Assembly (NCBI GenBank): GCA_903924985.1 | Contig: CAIYDT010000117.1 | Location: forward strand, 1-64,000 | From: an uncultured Acetobacteraceae bacterium | Lineage (GTDB): Bacteria; Pseudomonadota; Alphaproteobacteria; Acetobacterales; Acetobacteraceae | DNA: 64,000 nt | Direction: 5' to 3' | Shown here: in pieces, positions 61,142 to 64,000 of the stretch | How the letters are laid out: each line of letters opens with the position of its first letter | How positions within the stretch are numbered: position 1 is the stretch's first letter | The notes under the pieces: generated by a model | Seen by the model: the letters and a program-made list of their open reading frames with translations, nothing else | Database searches by the model: none | Told to the model about the DNA's origin: nothing | Translations under genes and position numbers: made by a program

Positions 61142-62194
61142 TCAACCCGTCTTGAACTGTCCCCCCGGCGTGGACTTTGAAATCGCCATCTCCTCCTCCG
61201 ACATATCCGCCGGAATATCGGCGAACAGCGGCGTGCTCAGGTACCGTTCCCCAGTATCGGGCAGCATGCACAGGATATTCGATCCTTTCGGGGCTTTCGC
61301 CGCCACCTGCAACGCGCCCGCGAACGTGGCGCCGGAGGTGATGCCTACGAAGATCCCCTCCTTCGCCGCCAGTTCCTTGCTGCACCGCAGCGCGTCCGGT
61401 CCGGCCACGCGCACGATCTCACTGATCAGACCGGACGTCACCGCGTCGCCGGTGATTTTCGGGATGAAATCCGGGCTCCAGCCCTGCATCGGGTGCGGTT
61501 TGAACGCCGGATGGGCATGCGCGGGCGTTCCGTCGGCGTTGCGCCCCTGCGGCGAACCGCTGGTCAGCATCGCCGCGTCTTCCGGCTCGCATACCACGAT
61601 CTTGGTCTTCGGCGATTCCACCGCCAGCACCCGCGACACGCCGCGCAAGGTGCCGCCGGTGCCGAAGCCCGTGACCCAGTAATCCAGCGTCGTGTCGGCG
61701 AAGTCGTCGATGATTTCCCGAGCGGTGGTGCGCGAGTGAATATCGGGGTTGGCGTCGTTCTCGAACTGGCGGGTCAGGAACCAGCCGTTGGCCTTCGACA
61801 GCTCCATCGCCTTGTTCACCATGCCCATGCCCCGCTCCGCCGCCGGGGTCAGCACCACCTGGGCGCCGAGGAAACGCATCAGCCGGCGGCGCTCGACGCT
61901 GAAGGTTTCGGCCATGGTGATGACGAGGGGGTAACCCTTCTGGGCGCAGACCATCGCCAGGCCGATGCCGGTGTTGCCGCTGGTGGCCTCGACCACGGTC
62001 ATGCCGGGCTTTAGCTCGCCGGATTTTTCCGCCGCCTCGATCACGCCCAAGGCCAGCCGGTCCTTGACAGAACCAAGCGGATTGAACGCCTCGATTTTAA
62101 CGAATAAATTTACGCCCTCCGGCGCCAATTTGCCAATTTTTACTACCGGCGTATTGCCAATGGTTTCGAGGATATTCGCGTAACGGCGTCCCAT
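61142..62194 (-). CDS. cysK: Cysteine synthase A
   Basis: 350 residues, fold type II PLP enzyme: PLP lysine in 'FNPLGSVKDRLALG', substrate loop 'VEATSGNTGIGLAMVCAQKGY', phosphate loop 'GFGTGGTLRGV' and 'VGITSGATFAGAL'. It makes cysteine from O-acetylserine and sulfide. The chain is somewhat longer than the usual ~310 residues, mainly through the C-terminal region after 'LSTPLFADIP' and a small insertion near 'NADGTPAHAHPAF'. Confidence 0.95.
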   Translation of the reverse strand: MGRRYANILETIGNTPVVKIGKLAPEGVNLFVKIEAFNPLGSVKDRLALGVIEAAEKSGELKPGMTVVEATSGNTGIGLAMVCAQKGYPLVITMAETFSVERRRLMRFLGAQVVLTPAAERGMGMVNKAMELSKANGWFLTRQFENDANPDIHSRTTAREIIDDFADTTLDYWVTGFGTGGTLRGVSRVLAVESPKTKIVVCEPEDAAMLTSGSPQGRNADGTPAHAHPAFKPHPMQGWSPDFIPKITGDAVTSGLISEIVRVAGPDALRCSKELAAKEGIFVGITSGATFAGALQVAAKAPKGSNILCMLPDTGERYLSTPLFADIPADMSEEEMAISKSTPGGQFKTG

Positions 62195-62277
62195 GGTCTG
62201 CCTCCCTGACTGATACGCCGCACTATACAGAATTCCATTCCACGCGGTAGCGTCCCCCTCATTTGGAGGGAACCGCC

Positions 62278-63375
62278 ATGTCCATCGCCGCCGCCGTCTT
62301 CCGCGAAGTGCACAAGCCCCTGACCATCGAGCAGGTGGACATCGACAAGCCCTGGGGGCGGGAGGTGCTGGTGCGCACCGCCGCGACCGGCGTCTGCCAC
62401 TCCGACCTGCACATCGTGGACGGGCTCGGCCGCTACGCCACCGACAAGCCGTTCGTTCTGGGGCACGAGGGTTCGGGGGTTGTGGAGGCCGTCGGCGCCG
62501 ATGTCACCACCGTGCGCGTCGGCGACCACGTGGTTGCCTGCCTGTCCGGCTTCTGCGGCACCTGCCCGCAATGCCTGAGCGGGCATCCCAACGTCTGTAC
62601 CGGCGGCCTCGTCACAAGGTCCGAAACCGCGACCCCGCGCCTGTCGCAGAACGGCGGCCTGTTCCGTCAGTTCGCCAACATCGCCAGCTACGCGGAAAAG
62701 ATGCTGCTGCACGAAAACTCCCTGGTGCGCATCGACCCAGACCTGCCGCTTGACCGCGCCGCCTTGGTGGGCTGCGGGGTGCTGACGGGGGTCGGTGCGG
62801 CACTCCGAACCTCCGGCATGCAGGCGGGCCAAACCGTCGCGGTCTTCGGGTGCGGCGGCGTCGGCCTGTCGATCATCCAGGGTGCCCGCATCGGCGGCGC
62901 TCGGCAGATCATCGCGGTGGACCAATTCGACTCCAAGCTGGACATGGCCAAGGCCGCCGGCGCCACCCACACCGTCAACTCCACGCAGGACGACGCTGTT
63001 AAAGCTGTGCGTGGCCTGACCAAGGGCCTTGGCGTGGATCACGCCTTTGAGGCCGTGGGGCTTTCCATCCTCTGCCGCCAGGCGATCGAGAGCCTCGCCG
63101 TGCGCGGCACCGCCACGATTGTCGGCGTGCTGCCGGCGGACGCCACCATCGAGTTCCCCTGGCTGGCGATCCGGCCGGAATGCAAGGTTCAGACCTCCCG
63201 CATGGGTTCCAACCAGTTCCGGGTGGATATCCCCAACTACCTGGAATTCTACCGCCAGGGCCGGCTGGACCTGGACTCCATGATCAGCCGCCGTGGCAGG
63301 CTGGGCGACATCAACGAAGCCTTCCGCGCGATGAAGGCCGGCGAGGTCGCTCGTTCGGTGCTGATGTTCGACTGA
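62278..63375 (+). CDS. Zinc-dependent alcohol dehydrogenase (class III-like/AdhD type)
   Basis: 365 residues: catalytic zinc site 'TGVCHSDLHIVDG' and 'VLGHEGSGVVEAVGAD', structural zinc 'CGTCPQCLSGHPNVC', 'LVGCGVLTGVGAAL', Rossmann 'VAVFGCGGVGLSIIQGARIGGARQIIAVDQFDSKL' (Asp suggests NAD). It resembles aryl-alcohol and formaldehyde-type dehydrogenases. ATG behind a strong TTGGAGGGAACC site. The next gene starts in its stop codon. Confidence 0.92.
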   Translation: MSIAAAVFREVHKPLTIEQVDIDKPWGREVLVRTAATGVCHSDLHIVDGLGRYATDKPFVLGHEGSGVVEAVGADVTTVRVGDHVVACLSGFCGTCPQCLSGHPNVCTGGLVTRSETATPRLSQNGGLFRQFANIASYAEKMLLHENSLVRIDPDLPLDRAALVGCGVLTGVGAALRTSGMQAGQTVAVFGCGGVGLSIIQGARIGGARQIIAVDQFDSKLDMAKAAGATHTVNSTQDDAVKAVRGLTKGLGVDHAFEAVGLSILCRQAIESLAVRGTATIVGVLPADATIEFPWLAIRPECKVQTSRMGSNQFRVDIPNYLEFYRQGRLDLDSMISRRGRLGDINEAFRAMKAGEVARSVLMFD

Positions 63376-63725
63376 TGAACCTCTACAACATCTGGTGCGA
63401 CCTGAAGCCGGGCGTGGGCGATGTGGACTTCAGCCAGAAGGTCGCCGCCTACCTCGGACACCTGGAGGAGCAGGGTTTGATCGAAGGCTGGCGCCTGTCA
63501 CGCCGCAAACTGGGACTGGGGCCGTCGTCCCTGGGCGAGTTCCATATCGTGATAGAATGCAGCGATCTCGCACAACTCGACGCCGCGTTCGGGCAGGTGG
63601 CCAGCCGGCGGGACCCGGTGGAGGGCTACCATTTCGGGGTCAATTCCCTGGTGCAGAACGCCACGTTCGCCCTCTACCGCGACTTCCCCGACCCCGAACG
63701 GCATCAGGGGGAAGAGCGTTTCTGA
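63375..63725 (+). CDS. Small conserved protein (DUF6614-like)
   Basis: 116 residues: 'NLYNIWCDLKPGVGDVDFSQKVAAYLGHLEEQGLIEGWRLSRRKLGLGPSSLGEFHIVIECSDLAQLDAAF' and a C-terminal 'HFGVNSLVQNATFALYRDFPD'. This looks like a dimeric ferredoxin-like alpha/beta-barrel protein. The start shares a base with the dehydrogenase stop (TGATG), so the two are co-translated. I believe it is the family called DUF6614; function unknown. Its 3' end overlaps the convergent gene by 22 bases. Confidence 0.75.
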   Translation: MNLYNIWCDLKPGVGDVDFSQKVAAYLGHLEEQGLIEGWRLSRRKLGLGPSSLGEFHIVIECSDLAQLDAAFGQVASRRDPVEGYHFGVNSLVQNATFALYRDFPDPERHQGEERF

Positions 63726-64000
63726 GCCAACGCCCCGGCGACTCGCCGGATGACACCGTCCCAGTCCCCCGGCGTCTCCTGCCGGAACAGCCGCGCGGAC
63801 GAGTACCAAGGGCTATCCTCCCGCCCCAGCAACCAGCGCCAATCCGGCACATGCGCCAGCAGCACCCAAACAGGCGCCCCCAACGCGCCCGACAGATGCG
63901 CGACCGCGCTGTCTACAGCAATTACCAGATCGAGGGTCCCGATCAGCGCCGCGGTTTCCGCGAAATCGGTCAGCTGCGCGGAAAGATCGGGCAACCCCGC
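63704..64000 (-). CDS. C-terminal end of a TPR / GT9-like glycosyltransferase protein (partial)
   Basis: Only the last ~98 residues are inside the window: 'DLSAQLTDFAETAALIGTLDLVIAVDSAVAHLSGALGAPVWVLLAHVPDWRWLLGREDSPWYSSARLFRQ', ending 'VIRRVAGALAQKRSSP'. The 'DTAxAHLAGALGxPVWVLL...DWRWLxxREDSPWYPSxRLFRQ' pattern is the C-terminal sugar-donor domain common to TPR-containing glycosyltransferase family 9-like proteins. The N-terminus lies beyond position 64000. Confidence 0.75.
   Translation of the reverse strand, partial: AGLPDLSAQLTDFAETAALIGTLDLVIAVDSAVAHLSGALGAPVWVLLAHVPDWRWLLGREDSPWYSSARLFRQETPGDWDGVIRRVAGALAQKRSSP

Noticed and set aside
1-64000. CRISPR arrays, tRNA/rRNA genes, complete insertion sequences
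   Set aside because: No regularly spaced direct repeats, no cloverleaf or rRNA-like segments and no transposase were recognised on reading the sequence; short RNA genes could still be missed without a covariance search.

Overview
The window is 64 kb of GC-rich bacterial chromosome with dense, often overlapping genes and frequent GTG starts. The gene content points to an alphaproteobacterium of the Rhodospirillales, most likely an Acetobacteraceae relative. Supporting traits are a hopanoid pathway (hydroxysqualene dehydroxylase, squalene-hopene cyclase, HpnG), a PDH operon whose E1 beta subunit carries its own lipoyl domain, minCDE, a tpiA / ppiD-trpE arrangement, and a LipA-Coq10/RatA pair behind lpd. 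The family-level assignment is inference. I found no rRNA, tRNA, CRISPR array or intact insertion sequence.

Layout. 1-2.4 kb is an accessory patch: a frameshifted sacsin-like GHKL ATPase and a YefM/YoeB toxin-antitoxin pair. 2.5-7.2 kb holds a lineage-type hypothetical protein, two tandem divergent polysaccharide deacetylases, mscL, a CobW-type GTPase, arfB and a small MgtC-like remnant. 7.2-11.1 kb is the hopanoid operon hpnE-shc-hpnG. 11.1-18.7 kb carries an SDR, an iron/thiamine-type ABC importer with two tandem paralogous binding proteins and a double-length permease, a luciferase-like monooxygenase and an orphan LolD-like ATPase. 18.9-23.7 kb looks like aromatic catabolism (two FAD monooxygenases, a gentisate 1,2-dioxygenase-like bicupin) beside a Gfo/Idh/MocA oxidoreductase. 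23.7-27.2 kb is a phosphonate-type importer phnCDEE. 27.3-30.1 kb has two WcbI-like genes, one fused to TPRs. 30.2-32.3 kb is minCDE followed by a decayed PIN-type TA module. 32.3-34.4 kb and 36.4-38.4 kb are dehydrogenases flanking a three-gene accessory cassette at 34.5-36.3 kb (TIGR04255 plus two uncharacterised proteins). 38.6-40.1 kb is a probable peptidoglycan amidase effector with a periplasmic partner. 40.2-46.4 kb has a PaaE-like reductase, GST, tpiA, ppiD and trpE. 46.5-51.9 kb has an MFS exporter, a phosphoesterase, SixA, CYTH-CHAD and a degenerate nuclease-fold protein. 52.2-59.1 kb is the pyruvate dehydrogenase operon with GNAT, lpd, lipA and a Coq10/RatA protein. 59.1-61.1 kb is an inserted AAA ATPase / DUF4276 pair resembling OLD- or PARIS-type defence modules. 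61.1-64 kb has cysK, a zinc alcohol dehydrogenase, a DUF6614-type protein and the C-terminal end of a TPR/glycosyltransferase-type protein running off the window.

The best candidates for undescribed biology are the cassette at 34.5-36.3 kb, the ATPase/TOPRIM-like pair at 59.1-61.1 kb and the effector/immunity-like pair at 38.6-40.1 kb. Smaller signals include a consensus DnaA box upstream of minC, a hairpin whose loop holds the stop codons of two convergent genes, and REP-like palindromes that supply a start codon region (LolD-like gene) or part of the coding sequence (PhnE).
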